From contig OX235263.1 in assembly GCA_944472135.2 (NCBI GenBank), positions 33,223,379-33,287,378 of the forward strand: DNA of 64,000 nt, written 5' to 3'. The notes below the pieces were generated by a model, which saw only the letters and a program-made list of their open reading frames with translations, was not told where the DNA came from and searched no databases. Position numbers and translations under genes: made by a program. The stretch's first letter is position 1; every line of letters begins with the position of its first letter. This DNA is from Trichobilharzia regenti (lineage: Eukaryota > Platyhelminthes > Trematoda > Strigeidida > Schistosomatidae). Positions 44,358-55,432 of the stretch are shown here, one piece after another.

Positions 44358-44686
44358 GAACCAGATGATTGTTTTGTTCGACAAACAAATACATCTTTTA
44401 GATATGGTTATGAATATTTGGGTAATAGTGGACGTTTAGTGATTACTCCTCTTACTGATCGATGTTATATTACACTAACAACTGCTCTACATTTACACAG
44501 AGGTGGTTCACCTAAAGGTCCAGCCGGTACTGGTAAAACAGAGACAGTAAAAGATTTAGGAAAGGCACTTGGTGATTATGTTATCGTGGTCAATTGTTCT
44601 GAAGGCCTAGATTATAAATCAATGGGTCGTATGTTTGCTGGTCTTGCTCAAACTGGTGCGTGGGGATGTTTTGATGAATTCAATCG
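44358..44686 (+). CDS. DNAH2: Dynein heavy chain exon 11 of window (AAA1, P-loop)
   Basis: The catalytic centre of the motor. [40 protein letters not shown], Walker [13 protein letters not shown] (codons 44517-44552), [20 protein letters not shown], and Walker B CFDEFNR at the exon end with its catalytic Glu. AAA1 hydrolyses ATP to drive the stroke along microtubules. Starts in phase 0, ends after two bases of the Arg codon at cg/gtaagt. Strongest exon in the window. Confidence 0.99.
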
Positions 44687-44856
44687 GTAAGTCAGTAGTC
44701 TGTCATATCACTTATAAACTTTAATATCTGTTTGTTTAACAGGTTATTTAATTGAATTCTTTGTATTTTTGTTCGTTTTAAAGTATGTTAATTGTCGCAA
44801 AATACTGAATATCGCTATATTCTTGTCTTCCTTTTTTTAAAATTATATTTTAATAG

Positions 44857-45154
44857 TATTAATATTGAAGTATTGTCGGTAGTTGCTCAACAGATTCTTT
44901 CAATTCTGTCAGCATTAGCATTAGCTGAACAGTCGGGCAATCAGAATACTAAGACAAGATTTATGTTTGAAGGTCGAATGATTCAATTAGTTTGGTCTTG
45001 TGGTATATTTATTACAATGAATCCTGGTTATGCTGGACGAACAGAATTACCTGATAATCTAAAGTCTATGTTCAGACCAATAGCAATGGTTGTACCAGAT
45101 TCATCAATGATTGCAGAAATTACCCTATTCGCAGAAGGTTTTGGTTCGACTAAG
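44857..45154 (+). CDS. DNAH2: Dynein heavy chain exon 12 of window (AAA1)
   Basis: Completes the split Arg and continues [20 protein letters not shown], then [40 protein letters not shown] and [20 protein letters not shown]. Sensor I region (TMNPGYAGR) and the AAA1 lid start are typical. Intron 11 is only 170 bases, the shortest in the window. Ends phase 0 at act aag/gtaata. Confidence 0.98.
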
Positions 45155-45365
45155 GTAATAATAAGGAAAATATAAATGATGTATTTTAATTTTTATTACA
45201 CTTACGTTATTAGCTATCATTTGTTTTAATTTATTCTGTATACTAGGTTAATTTTAAAGTACCTTGTACTTTTTAACACAGTTTGATTTTCATTGGGTCA
45301 ATCATTGAACAAAAGAGGGTTAAAATCAGTATAGACTGTGATAAAAGTGTGAATCTAATTTGTAT

Positions 45366-46100
45366 TGAAGCACGGTTTCAACCAACAGCAGAAACAACCA
45401 GCACCAATCACCATCAGTGAGAGAGATTTGACAGAGGTTACTTCTTCCAACTATCTGTCTGGGAAGCATCGTTTCAGCTACAGAGATTCGGAACAGATGA
45501 AGATGTCAAAGTCAGAATCGATATGGCAAGATACGCTTTCATCAAGGTGAAACCAGATAGGAAATCTTCCGCACTGGCTCAGCATAAACAAAAAGATTGG
45601 GATTTCCAACACACATGTTCAGTCAGTCTGTCAGTCACTTCTTCTATACAGGTCAGAAAATTGCAGTGCATGTCAGTCACAAAAAGCATTTCCAACAAAT
45701 TAAAGACTTTTATCAACAGCTGCCAACTTCACTGGCTCCATATTTAAAATCAAATGTCTAGCAAGCCGACCGGCCAGAAAGTATTAGTATCTAACCAACA
45801 GGCGAGAGCCCATCGCTCAAGAAGTATATAGGAAAAAGTGGAGAAGGATTGGGCATACGCTGAGGACGCCATCGACTGACATTGCGCGTAATGTAGGCCA
45901 TTGCTGAAGTGGAATTCAAATGGGAAGCGACGAGTGGGTTTTCGGTGCTAGGTTGATATGGAGGAGATCGTGTGGCAAGGAAGAGATGACAGATTATGGT
46001 TAGTCGTGTACCCAGCTGAAGAGGACAGCAGAGAATAAAAGAAAGTGGATATGTGTTGTTGAAGCCCTACATTTCACTCGGAACCCGAGGTAATAATAAT
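45366..46100 (+). pseudogene. RTE-clade LINE, 3' part
   Basis: Broken frames: QQKQPAPITISERDLTEVTS, ARYAFIKVKPDRKSSALAQH, KSISNKLKTFINSCQLHWLH, and a decayed KKWRRIGHTLR. Ends gaagccctacatttcactcg and an (AAT)n tail. Confidence 0.75.
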
Positions 46101-46379
46101 AATTTTAATTACAATTACAGTAACTCGTAAAAGTTGAATATGAGATTTTAAATTGAAACTGTAATTAATAAACTATCATCTCTGAAAAACTGAAATTACT
46201 CTACAGATTTATCATAGACAGACATCGGTTAGAGAATCATTGAATAATAAAGAGCCTAGGATAGCTATTTCATTCTATTGAGGAACTCTTCACCCATAGT
46301 TCTCTAATTGATGTTAGTTTTAGACGAAATCTAACCTAAAATCAATCCGATCCCAACAAGTCCAACACCTCGAAATTGA

Positions 46380-46695
46380 TTTCTTGCTCGTTAGTGGCTG
46401 AGTACTGAATGGAATTCCTAGAGCTCTAACTGGCATGGTGCAACAAATCAGGTGTCAGTACAGATACAGGACTATATTGTGAATTGACAAAAGTTATGAT
46501 TCACGAAAAAGGAATATTAAGCCATTGGTTAAATGTTCAACGGGTTCCCCTTGGAAACCAGCATTCGTAGAACCAATCCGTGCTTGGTGGAGTTATTGGT
46601 GCGGACTGATGACGAGTCCAGAATTGGAATGAAACATATATCCAATGTTACCTGATTTCCAATACTTTTATGGTTATTGTCGGTTCGAGACGAAA
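46380..46695 (+). repeat. Family A SINE, degenerate
   Basis: Recognisable by the 5' part (ctcgttagtggctgag), a decayed head and a ribozyme region ctgatgacgagtcc...gaaac in which stem II can no longer form properly. Confidence 0.5.
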
Positions 46696-47104
46696 TCCAC
46701 CTTTAAATTAATCAACTCGTTATAACTCACCGCTTTAAAATATTCAGAATGTAGCAAAAGAGCAAGTCTGCATTAAAAACAAAAAATATGATATCCTAAG
46801 CTTCGCAGTATTAATAATTCCAGTTGCCACAGAAAAGGACCAATACACTATTAAATTATATGCAACTGCATGAAGATAACTGTATCTAGGATAGTTTTCC
46901 TCTCGAGGATTTCTAATCCATCTTACGCAAACAATTAGACCTTGAGCCAATAAATACATGGATTCTTTGAATCAATTTTCCCTAACATTTAATACTTGTC
47001 AGAGAAGTAATAGAGAGTTGAAACACATTTCAGCCAATTTATAACCTCGTACAACTAAGTTTTTTTGTTTTACTGGAAGCATCATGAATTACATCAGTAA
47101 TAAT

Positions 47105-47290
47105 CATAGCTTTATTCTGAAAAATAGTTACATAATGTACAGAATTTTCAGCACAGTTTATTGCATAATATTCTATCTTTTTATTCCAGGATCTTCAAAT
47201 AAAAGATTGATTGATAGTAGATCGTGTGACACAGTTCTATCTGACCTGAAGCACTAACCAATCCATTATGATATCTCTTCTTTTTCCCTT
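47105..47290 (-). repeat. Cys-rich reading-frame repeat, copy 3
   Basis: The minus strand keeps LVSASGQIELCHTIYYQSIF and ILCNKLC then KFCTL with two stops. See copies at 13499 and 55005. Confidence 0.5.
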
Positions 47291-47480
47291 TCGCTGAATG
47301 CCGATTATAAAAAGTACGGTAGTACATTTTGTGGACCCTCATAAATGGTCATCTCATGTATTGGGATAAGCTACCATCGGGAATAATGCTTTTTCTCATG
47401 TTTAATATAAGCATGAGAATCAGCAGGTTTTAAATGTTTTAAATACTCGCCAGAGTAAACAAAACTACTGGAGGTCATAC

Positions 47481-47785
47481 TGTCACAACAGAAGACAAGA
47501 GCCAGCAACAGATCCTTTTCATTACGCAAATCAGCACGTATTTATATATTTCCATGTACATTATTATAGCTTATTCAATCAGACAAACACAGTCTTCTGA
47601 TTGTTTGTTTCTAGTTTCTCGGAAAGTTAAGCCATATATTTGCAAATCTGATTTGCCCACGTTAAGTCTGCTGTGATTGGTTGTTGAATCAGCCGTGTTC
47701 ATATTTTCTCACGGCCATTATCAGTGACCTAGGCATTGACGTAAATTAATGTCTACCAATTGGCTAGCAGCCTGCTCTCACCACA
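47481..47785 (+). mobile_element. Solo LTR, copy 5
   Basis: 305 bp, tgtcacaacagaagacaag to ctctcaccaca, flanked by ATAC (47477-47480 and 47786-47789). Confidence 0.8.
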
Positions 47786-48186
47786 ATACTTTAATAGATT
47801 TAAACAAACTGAATAAAAGAAATTATATGTAAACTACATTGATGGATGTTTTCTATAGCCCAAGTTTTAAGCAGGCCACCAAAAAGGGATACCCAAGCTC
47901 GCTTTTGAACGTGTTGCTAAACGTGAGCTATCGCTTACCTTAGCCACAAAGGAGTACCACCTTTGTGTATGATACAGTTTTTCTTGTCTTGTCACGAATG
48001 TTCGCTGAAAATCTCAATGAATCGCCTAGAATTGAATTAATATTTATTGTTCACACCTTTTTCGCATAAATACCTTTTTAATATTGAAGAATGAAAGAGT
48101 ATTTGTTATGAAGCATAATCTGATTATGATGATGATCTATAATAAATAATATTTTCATTCTTTTTCAAATTTTATTCTGTGCATAG

Positions 48187-48465
48187 ATTTTAGCAAAGAA
48201 AGTATACACTTTGTATAATTTAACAGTTCAACAATTAAGTAAACAAGATCATTATGATTTTGGTCTGAGAGCTTTAGTTTCTGTCCTACGTTATGCTGGT
48301 AAAAAGAAACGAGCTAATCCGAATATGTCAGATGAAGAATTACTGCTGTTGTCATTAAATGATATGAATTTAGCAAAGTTAACTGCAGTTGATTTACCAT
48401 TATTCAAAGGTATTATAACTGACTTATTCCCAAATATTGAATCACCATCAATGGATTATTCAAAG
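48187..48465 (+). CDS. DNAH2: Dynein heavy chain exon 13 of window (AAA1 end)
   Basis: 93 codons, phase 0. ILAKKVYTLYNLTVQQLSKQ, DHYDFGLRALVSVLRYAGKK, DEELLLLSLNDMNLAKLTAV and DLPLFKGIITDLFPNIESPS. The LSxQDHYDFGLRAL block with its sensor II Arg is hallmark dynein, and DxxLFxxIxxDLFP follows as in all axonemal heavy chains. Borders gcatag and tcaaag/gtgagt. Confidence 0.98.
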
Positions 48466-48489
48466 GTGAGTGAATAGCCATGACCTACA

Positions 48490-48490
48490 G

Positions 48491-48531
<41 letters not shown>

Positions 48532-48532
48532 G
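48490..48532. repeat. (TC)n(TA)n microsatellite near donor
   Basis: About 20 bases of TC followed by about 22 of TA, some 25 bases after the exon 13 donor. Confidence 0.9.
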
Positions 48533-48604
48533 GTGTAGCCTCGCTGAGTTTACAAGTTCGCTCCTTTTCTAGCCGATCTTAACCCCAAGAAAAGACGAAA
48601 GGGT

Positions 48605-48700
48605 GGGCCCAACAACTACAGAGATCAGAACAAAGTGGAGATATGCTGCTGAAACCCTATGTTCCACTTGGAACTCGAGGGGATAATAATCATAATATGG
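48605..48700 (+). repeat. RTE LINE tail fragment
   Basis: agtggagatatgctgctgaa, ccctatgttccacttgg and a gataataatcata tail. Confidence 0.6.
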
Positions 48701-48769
48701 TGTAAAGCTTGGGAAGTTCCTATCCAGAGCATTCATGAATTGATTGGACACTAATCACTAATTAGTGTA

Positions 48770-49335
48770 ATGTATGTGCGTCTAGTCCTATTTTTTTTGC
48801 AAACTGAATTCTATCAGTCAGGTATGCAATGTGGCCACCATGCTAGTTGGCTCGTCATCATGGTTCACTGTGAATTGTTGGTGTTAGATGGCTGGAGACA
48901 ATTGGCAGGATGCCTTGGACCTGGGTTTCGTGCCTATTGGCACTCACCAGTCAGCAAGGCGTATCTCCAACCTCGAAGGAATTCATGTCCCTTCTAATAC
49001 CAACAATTCACAGTGCACCATAATGGAAATCCATCTAGTGGCATGGTGGCCACATTGCAAACCTGACTGATAGAATTCAGTCTGCACCCATGATGAGGGT
49101 AGACACACTGCACTAGTTACTGACTAGTGTACAGTGAAAAACATCCACTACAGGAGGTCATTCGCGAGCCTGGTATACATCTCTGATTGAAGGTGGCACT
49201 GAGTAGCGTGGGTTCGAATCTCAGAAGGGACATGAGTTTCTTCGAGGTTGGAGATATGCCTCCCTGATGAGCGCCAAATAGCGTGAATCTTAGGTCCAAG
49301 GCTTCCTGTGGATTTCCTCCGACCATCTAATACAT
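48770..49335. repeat. Hammerhead SINE family G, folded-back copies
   Basis: The outer end at 48800-48890 is repeated in reverse at 49003-49090 (ctgaattctatcagtcag, gcaatgtggccaccat, cactgtgaattgttgg). A plus copy follows at 49140-49330 with B box gggttcgaatctc and ribozyme region 49262-49305. There CTGATGA is intact but A15.1 is T and stem I has two mismatches. The reverse ribozyme at 48905-48960 has a 4-base insertion in the core. Confidence 0.7.
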
Positions 49336-49339
49336 CTAA

Positions 49340-50380
49340 TACAATTCATCAAATAAATAAATGAGCGATAAATTCGTCTAATGTCACACTAAATTACCTA
49401 GTCCGTAATCATCCAGGAGATATAATCTTCCATAACGCACATTTTACTGATGAATACTAAGGAGAAATTGAGGCCTAGGTGTTGGTTTTTCAAGTTCGAA
49501 ATCGAATCAAAGTATGCACAGTATTGTTATGCCACCTAGCCAAATGATCAGACTCACACTATCGATTGGCGAAGTTTGATTAACAATTAAAACTATGCGC
49601 GTGTATATAAGTCCCTGATTTTCGTCAGCGTAATTCAGCACTGTAACTTGAACTATTGGATCTCAAGTTAGCGCTTTTAAACCTCTAATGGTTTTCTAAT
49701 AAATATACATGATTTCGCTTTGTTGTTATGATGGTTATATGTTAATGTGATCTCAATTGTCAGACAAAACAAAAGTACCCATGCTACCAGATAAATAACG
49801 AAATAATTACGGATCGTAGTACTGAGTTTCTGTAGTAGGCATCCTAGTAACTAGAGTATGGTCACATATGTCCACATTTTCCTCACATGACTGTAAAAGG
49901 AGTCTCAAAGTAAACGGCATGTAGCTAAGTTATTCAAAAGACATAGGATAACTAGTGAACTAGTATTTGGATACATTTATCCTAATGCATTTCAACAGCC
50001 TGTCAACATACCGTCTACATTTAATCAAAAAGGACGGATCTGACTACAATACTCACAGATGACCGGTTCCTTACTTTTGTATAAGGTGACATCTTTTTGA
50101 TGATCATACGATGTATGTAGCTAGTTAGACTAATAAAATCACTAGAATCATCGTATTTAGGTCTTCGTTCTCCTACGTTTGTGTGTTGAGTGGCTCAGCT
50201 CAGGCCCTTACACTGTAAGCGAATGTGTCTAAAATCTAGTTCTTTTATGGTCTGTTATATATATTTGAAGGCATACAGAGTAAGACATGTCGATAAGACA
50301 AAACAAATGAACCAATGCCAGTGATCAAACATCAGTTAGAATCTAGACACATTTATTTTACTGTTTTTAATAAGAAGACA
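49340..50380. other. Intron sequence, nothing recognised
   Basis: No supported gene or repeat. Confidence 0.4.
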
Positions 50381-50384
50381 ATTG

Positions 50385-51035
50385 CAGGGAAGAAAATTTT
50401 CTTTTCGACGAAGTCATCATCTAGATAGCTGTACATTCGTGTATTTATATCAAATGGATGGGAAAGTTCCAGAATAATTTCCGGTTAAGGGTCAAATTAA
50501 TAAAATTAAAATTAGGAATTAGAATGCCATAATGAAGAGGGGGATGGATAAAACAAACGAATTAGAATCAGAATAACTGAGAAGATTGACATTGTGCAAT
50601 TCGGGGTTAGAAATGTAGAAATAACAAAAACAGACAGGATGTTCGGATAAAAATTAGTGTGATGAATAATCGTTTATGTAATCAGGGATTAAATATGTAG
50701 AAATAGTAAAATGACAAAATAAACATGAAGTTCGGGTATGAAAATAGGTAGTGTAAACAGGGATTAAGAAAAACTTAAAATAACATGAATAAACAAGAAG
50801 TTTAGATAAGAAAGGCGATGGGATGGTCATTAGTAAAAAAAAAATTTAAAAAATTACCTGTTTATGATGGCCATGGCAGGGACAGAGGTTGGACGTATTT
50901 CTTTTGTATACAAAGGGTGGGTTTGAGCTTTTGTATAGCTGGCGCCTCAGCTATGCCCAGATGTCTTGATTTCACTCCCTTTGATAGGTTTGATTGGATC
51001 TTGTATATTCCGTGTTTTTAATAACTTAATAAAAC
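50385..51035 (-). pseudogene. PLE C-terminal relic with AT-rich end
   Basis: Minus strand 51020-50860, across frames, matches the end of the 10777 PLE protein: a YKIQSNLSKG-like block, LGIAEAPAIQKLKPTLCIQK and KYVQPLSLPWP. Below it, 50500-50815 holds repeated short AT-rich units (gtagaaataacaaa, gattaaatatgtagaaat), and 50385-50460 resembles 7365-7440. Confidence 0.65.
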
Positions 51036-51189
51036 GTATTTATGCTATAAGTCTGTCTGTATTACTATTAATGCAATCTAAACTTGAGTATGATTCATTT
51101 TATTCCTTGCGTAACTTGAATAGAATTCAGTGTGTCTATCTTATTGAAAGCCAATTAGTAGTCAGATTAGGAATAGGTGTTATATGGTA

Positions 51190-52360
51190 ATAAAAAGTGT
51201 GACAGACAAAGCATATCATAGCGATTCTTTTTCTCAAGGTACTTATTCCCTATATAAAAGCAATCTGAAGGGAGAATTATGATTGCCATAATAACCACGA
51301 GTATACAAACTCTAAGTAAATGTATTTATTAAAAAAATATAACATGGGTTTGGTTGCCGTTATGTCCTCACTTTCACCTACCATGATGACAAATTTACAA
51401 TAATTTTAGGCATTGATAGTGAACTTGATTTTACATTGAATCCCAACCTCATTTGTTGCATGAATGTGCCCTCTGTGTCGACATAACACGTTCTTACTTG
51501 ATGAATCACTTAGTTTTGTCCAACATACGAATACTAATATCATGAGAATTTGGAAAATAATCCAATTGATTTCCTAGTCAGAATTGTGACCAAAGTTCCA
51601 TAAATAGGTGTGTTGATTTAACAAAGGTCACAGTGATGTACTAAATGTAAGAAGTACTACGGTTTTTAAATAATGCCTCAAAGGTAGTTTGATTTGCTGG
51701 CAAATCTTTAATAGGGATAGAGAAGTTTGACAGGTTTCACAGAAGAAGGGGATACACGCCATCACCCTACACTTAAGTGACATCAAATCACCTATCATCT
51801 CCAATAGTATGTCACAGATTTCTTTTCACGGACACTGTATGGAAATTCATACTCACCCTGTCTTCTATCACTAAATAACATATTAATCAATATCACATTA
51901 TACCCTAAAGAAGTCATCCAAGTGTATTGAAGAACAGGTGTATTCTACACACAAATATACGTGACTGATTATCTTGCCTCCTAGTTTCATATTAGGTATT
52001 TAGCAATGAAATATTTCAAAAAGGTGGAAAGGTGCCTTCACAAGTGTACATCAGCCAGTTAAAGTATCATAATCTGTGAAAGACTGGCAGCGGTGTCTAG
52101 ACACAGGATAAGTTTAGCACAGCAGAAACTTGACCTCATTTCAAAAGCTCTACAATAAACATAAATATTTCAAAAGACACCCTGGAACTATGAGAAATTA
52201 AAAGTCAGTATAAGGTAAACTAACCACTAAACCTGAGGAAGCAAGCGCCATAATCAATATAGCTGAATGATAAGACAAATAAACAGATACTCATTAAGAG
52301 AGATACAACCTACCAGATGACAGACAAAGAAATACTTTGAAACTGACTGAATATTAGTCA
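51190..52360. other. Intron sequence, nothing recognised
   Basis: No gene, RNA or known repeat supported. Confidence 0.4.
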
Positions 52361-52367
52361 CTCATAG

Positions 52368-52694
52368 TGTAACAATAGAAGGAGAGACACGGAAGCCAAA
52401 GTATACATTTTCATTAATCAAACTGCTGTTTATATGCATACAGTTTGTATTCGTTAACCAATCACTGAGCGTGTGATTTTGGTTTACGTCAAACGACACG
52501 AAATAGAATGTTCGAATACGCATAGTATTTTATTGTTAATGTAGTATATAACCTTGGGAAAGTATTCTGCCTCTAACACTAAATAGAATGTTCAAATAGA
52601 TATACTGTATTCTGTTGCTAATGCCGGATTGAACTGTGGGAATATGTTAGAAACATATTCCGTTGGCACATATTGTCTGTATCACACCACCACA
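52368..52694 (+). mobile_element. Solo LTR of a second subfamily
   Basis: 327 bp, tgtaacaatagaaggagaga to cacaccaccaca, flanked by ATAG (52364-52367, 52695-52698). Ends resemble the other LTRs but the interior is different, with an internal repeated unit (aaatagaatgttcgaata / aaatagaatgttcaaata). Confidence 0.8.
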
Positions 52695-52840
52695 ATAGTT
52701 ATACCAAGAAGAGCATCTATCATCGAAGTTACCGGAGCGAAGTAAGCAGCTTAATATTTCTTAAGTTTAGCAAGCTGACAAATATTTCTATTGCCACACA
52801 TTGATTCAGCTACTCAACTGTATTGATGTAGTTGTGTTCT

Positions 52841-53035
52841 CTGAGCTGGATTGTTTATTTGCGAAGCTTTCATTAACCAACATCTTCAGCGCTTACTTCA
52901 ACACTTCAAATTGAAATATGCGCTGAAGATGTTGCCTAGTACGGTAAAGAAAGCTTCGCAAATAAACCATCCAGCTCAGAGTTAACAACTACATTGAAAT
53001 CATTAACCTGAGCTACAAATCTTCTCCATCATACC
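52841..53035. repeat. Folded-back PLE 3' end
   Basis: ctgagctgg at 52841 pairs with ccagctcag ending 52979; between them the PLE 3' end block occurs once reversed (gcgaagctttcattaac, caacatcttcagcgc) and once forward (gcgctgaagatgttgc, aagcttcgcaaataaac). The forward part continues to cctgagctacaaatcttc as in 10320. Same family as the intact PLE at 7924. Confidence 0.75.
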
Positions 53036-53284
53036 TATCCAACTATATCAATATCACAAAGTAAAATATGGTGTTGAGGTAAAGTGGTGTAAACCTAATT
53101 AGAAACTTACATAATAATTCATGAACGCCCTATGAAAACGAAATTTTGATGCCTTCTTCATGTTGGTTACCACACAAACATACAAAGGATATGCAATGTG
53201 ATGAATTGTCCTTGTATTCTCAGTGGAAATATTAACAAAATATTTTTGAGCATCGGTTTTTTAGGGATTTTGTTTAATTGGTTT

Positions 53285-53455
53285 GGGGATTTCATCATGA
53301 GCTGACACCAGTTAGAGAACCATTGAAAAACCTCGGAGTACTGGACAGCTGTTTTGTCAGCCTAGTCTGGGGCTCTTTATCAGTACGCACCCTCCGAGGC
53401 TCGAACCCAGGACATTCTGGTTACAAGGCGAGCTCGTAGACCATTTCTGCATGAT
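53285..53455 (-). repeat. Hammerhead SINE family A fragment
   Basis: Reverse copy, body and B box only; ribozyme core damaged at C3 or G8 depending on alignment. Confidence 0.65.
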
Positions 53456-53524
53456 TCTTACCAGCCTAGTACATAAATATGGTAGAATACAGTTAAACAC
53501 ATGTGATGTTTTTTGTTGTTATAG

Positions 53525-53861
53525 ATTAAAAATGCTTTACAAGAAGAATGCAATAAACTCAGTCTGCGGATGACACCTTTTACATTGGAAAAAGTTGTAC
53601 AACTTTATGAAACTAAAAGCTCAAGACATTCAGTTATGATTGTTGGTAAAACTTTATCCGGCAAATCAACAACATGGCGTTTACTTAAAGCAGTTCATAA
53701 TTCATTGGCCAAAGAACCAAATTCTGAATTTGAACGTGTTACTGAGTATCCATTAAATCCTAAAGCTTTATCTTTAGGCGAATTATACGGTGAATTTGAT
53801 TTATCAACAAATGAATGGACTGATGGTGTACTCTCAAGTATTATGCGTCAAACGTGTTCAG
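53525..53861 (+). CDS. DNAH2: Dynein heavy chain exon 14 of window (AAA2, P-loop)
   Basis: IKNALQEECNKLSLRMTPFT, LEKVVQLYETKSSRHSVMIV, then the AAA2 P-loop GKTLSGKST (codons 53644-53670), later YPLNPKALSLGELYGEFDLS and TNEWTDGVLSSIMRQTCS. The usual dynein form is GxTGSGK; here Leu replaces the first loop Gly, but the G-x4-GK-S/T pattern holds. AAA2 binds nucleotide structurally in dyneins. Ends phase 1. Confidence 0.98.
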
Positions 53862-53954
53862 GTTAGCTGTGTTGTGCATTCATATACTTAAAATAATTAT
53901 TGATTATTATTTGTTTATAATTCAATTTTGATTTTCCCTCTGATTGATTGGGCC

Positions 53955-54062
53955 CAAGTGTTCGGTAGCACAGCAGTAGAATGCTCGCCGACCACGCATC
54001 ATGTGGTCCGGGGTTCGATCCCCGGCCACAGCTCAATGTTCCACTCGGAACATTAGGAATTA
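53955..54062 (+). repeat. tRNA-SINE with RTE-like tail
   Basis: Head agcacagcagtagaatgctc and perfect B box ggttcgatccccgg, directly followed by atgttccactcggaac, the RTE LINE 3' end, and an A-rich tail. Confidence 0.7.
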
Positions 54063-54114
54063 CAACAAATATGTTCAGGTATGTCCACTAGTAGCACGGA
54101 CAATACGCTAGGAT

Positions 54115-54390
54115 TAACTTGAAGTAATTTAGTGGACGACGACTCCCAGCAGAATCCAGGATGCACATTTCGTCTTGTGTGGGACTCGTCAACTGGATGC
54201 ATCTGCAATCCCAGTCAGCACTGACGGTCTTTCCACTGAGACTCGAACCCGGCACTCATCGTTTCAAACGGTTCGAGTGTCAGTGGGAAGACCATCGATG
54301 ACTGGGAATGCAGGTGCATCCAGTTGACAAGTCCCACACAGGACGAAATATGCATCCTGGATTCCACTGGGAGTCACCATCCACTAAATT
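54115..54390. repeat. Folded-back pair of Sm-alpha-like SINEs
   Basis: Left copy (54115-54262) is reverse, right copy (54264-54390) forward, joined through their heads (actcgaac...gttcgagt). Both have hammerhead regions with stem II gtcc/ggac (right) or one mismatch (left). In the right copy C3 is T and G8 is A; in the left copy C3 is T and G8 stays G. Confidence 0.8.
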
Positions 54391-54689
54391 ACTTCTTATT
54401 ATTTACTAATCTGAAGATACATGTTTTACATATATAAAACATGGGAAATGTTCATTGTTGAATGAAATCAGTAGGAATCTATCGAATTCGTTTCAATGTT
54501 GTTGAAATTATGATGAAAAGAATCCCTTCTAAGAATGTTTTTATATAGTATATAGAGCAAGAATATTAAGTACAAAAGATTATAACAGTTCATTTGTGCA
54601 GATTCTGAAAAATCAAAGATTGCATTTTTGAAAGCTGGTCTACTAAAATACTGCATAGAATTTCTCTTGTTCAGTTTGTCTTAAAGTAT

Positions 54690-55165
54690 GACCTCCACTG
54701 GTGTTTTCTACTCTCATGAGTATTAAAAATGTCTACAACCTGCTGATTTGCAAGTTTCTACCAAATTTAAGAAAAAGCAAAGTCGTTTGTGGCAACGTTA
54801 TCCAGTACACGAGATAATCATCCCTGAAATTTTTAGTACAAACTGCCACTGCCTGGAAAACAAATCTAATTACCTTCATTCTTCAGTTATTCAGCTATTA
54901 TTATCATGATTTTGTCCCTGGGTCAATAAATGTACTCCTGCACACCTTTCTTAATTGACTTTCAACCAAATGTTATGCATTTCTCGAATGAGACAAAGAG
55001 GAAATATCCTAAGGGGCTGGTTTTCGCTTCAGGTCACACAAAACTGTGTCAAGTGATCTGCTGTCAGTTGCTATTTCATGTGAAGATCCTGGATAATGAG
55101 AAACTGTTATGCAATAATTCCTGTAGAAAATTCTGTACACTGCATAAACACTGTCTAGAATAAAA
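54690..55165 (+). repeat. Cys-rich reading-frame repeat, copy 2
   Basis: Best copy: DFQPNVMHFSNETKRKYPKG, then LVFASGHTKLCQVICCQLLF and LLCNNSCRKFCTLHKHCLE. Upstream tgacctccactggtgttt recurs reversed at 14815 and 47465. Unknown element. Confidence 0.55.
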
Positions 55166-55432
55166 CTATTATAATTTTTCAAAAAGAAAAGGGAAGTGTA
55201 TGTACAATGTCCAATCGAAATGTAAACCTGCATACATGAATTTTGATTTTATGAATTTGAATAGAATAATATGTAACGACTTTTTTCTGTTGGGTCTCGT
55301 CAGCTGCGCACAACCTATAACATTTAATAAAACCAGTTATAATTCAGTTGTAACATACATTTTGTTTATCATCATGTATATAAGTTGGAAGTAAGCATTT
55401 TCACTAAGGCGTAGAAATACATAAGATAGTGG

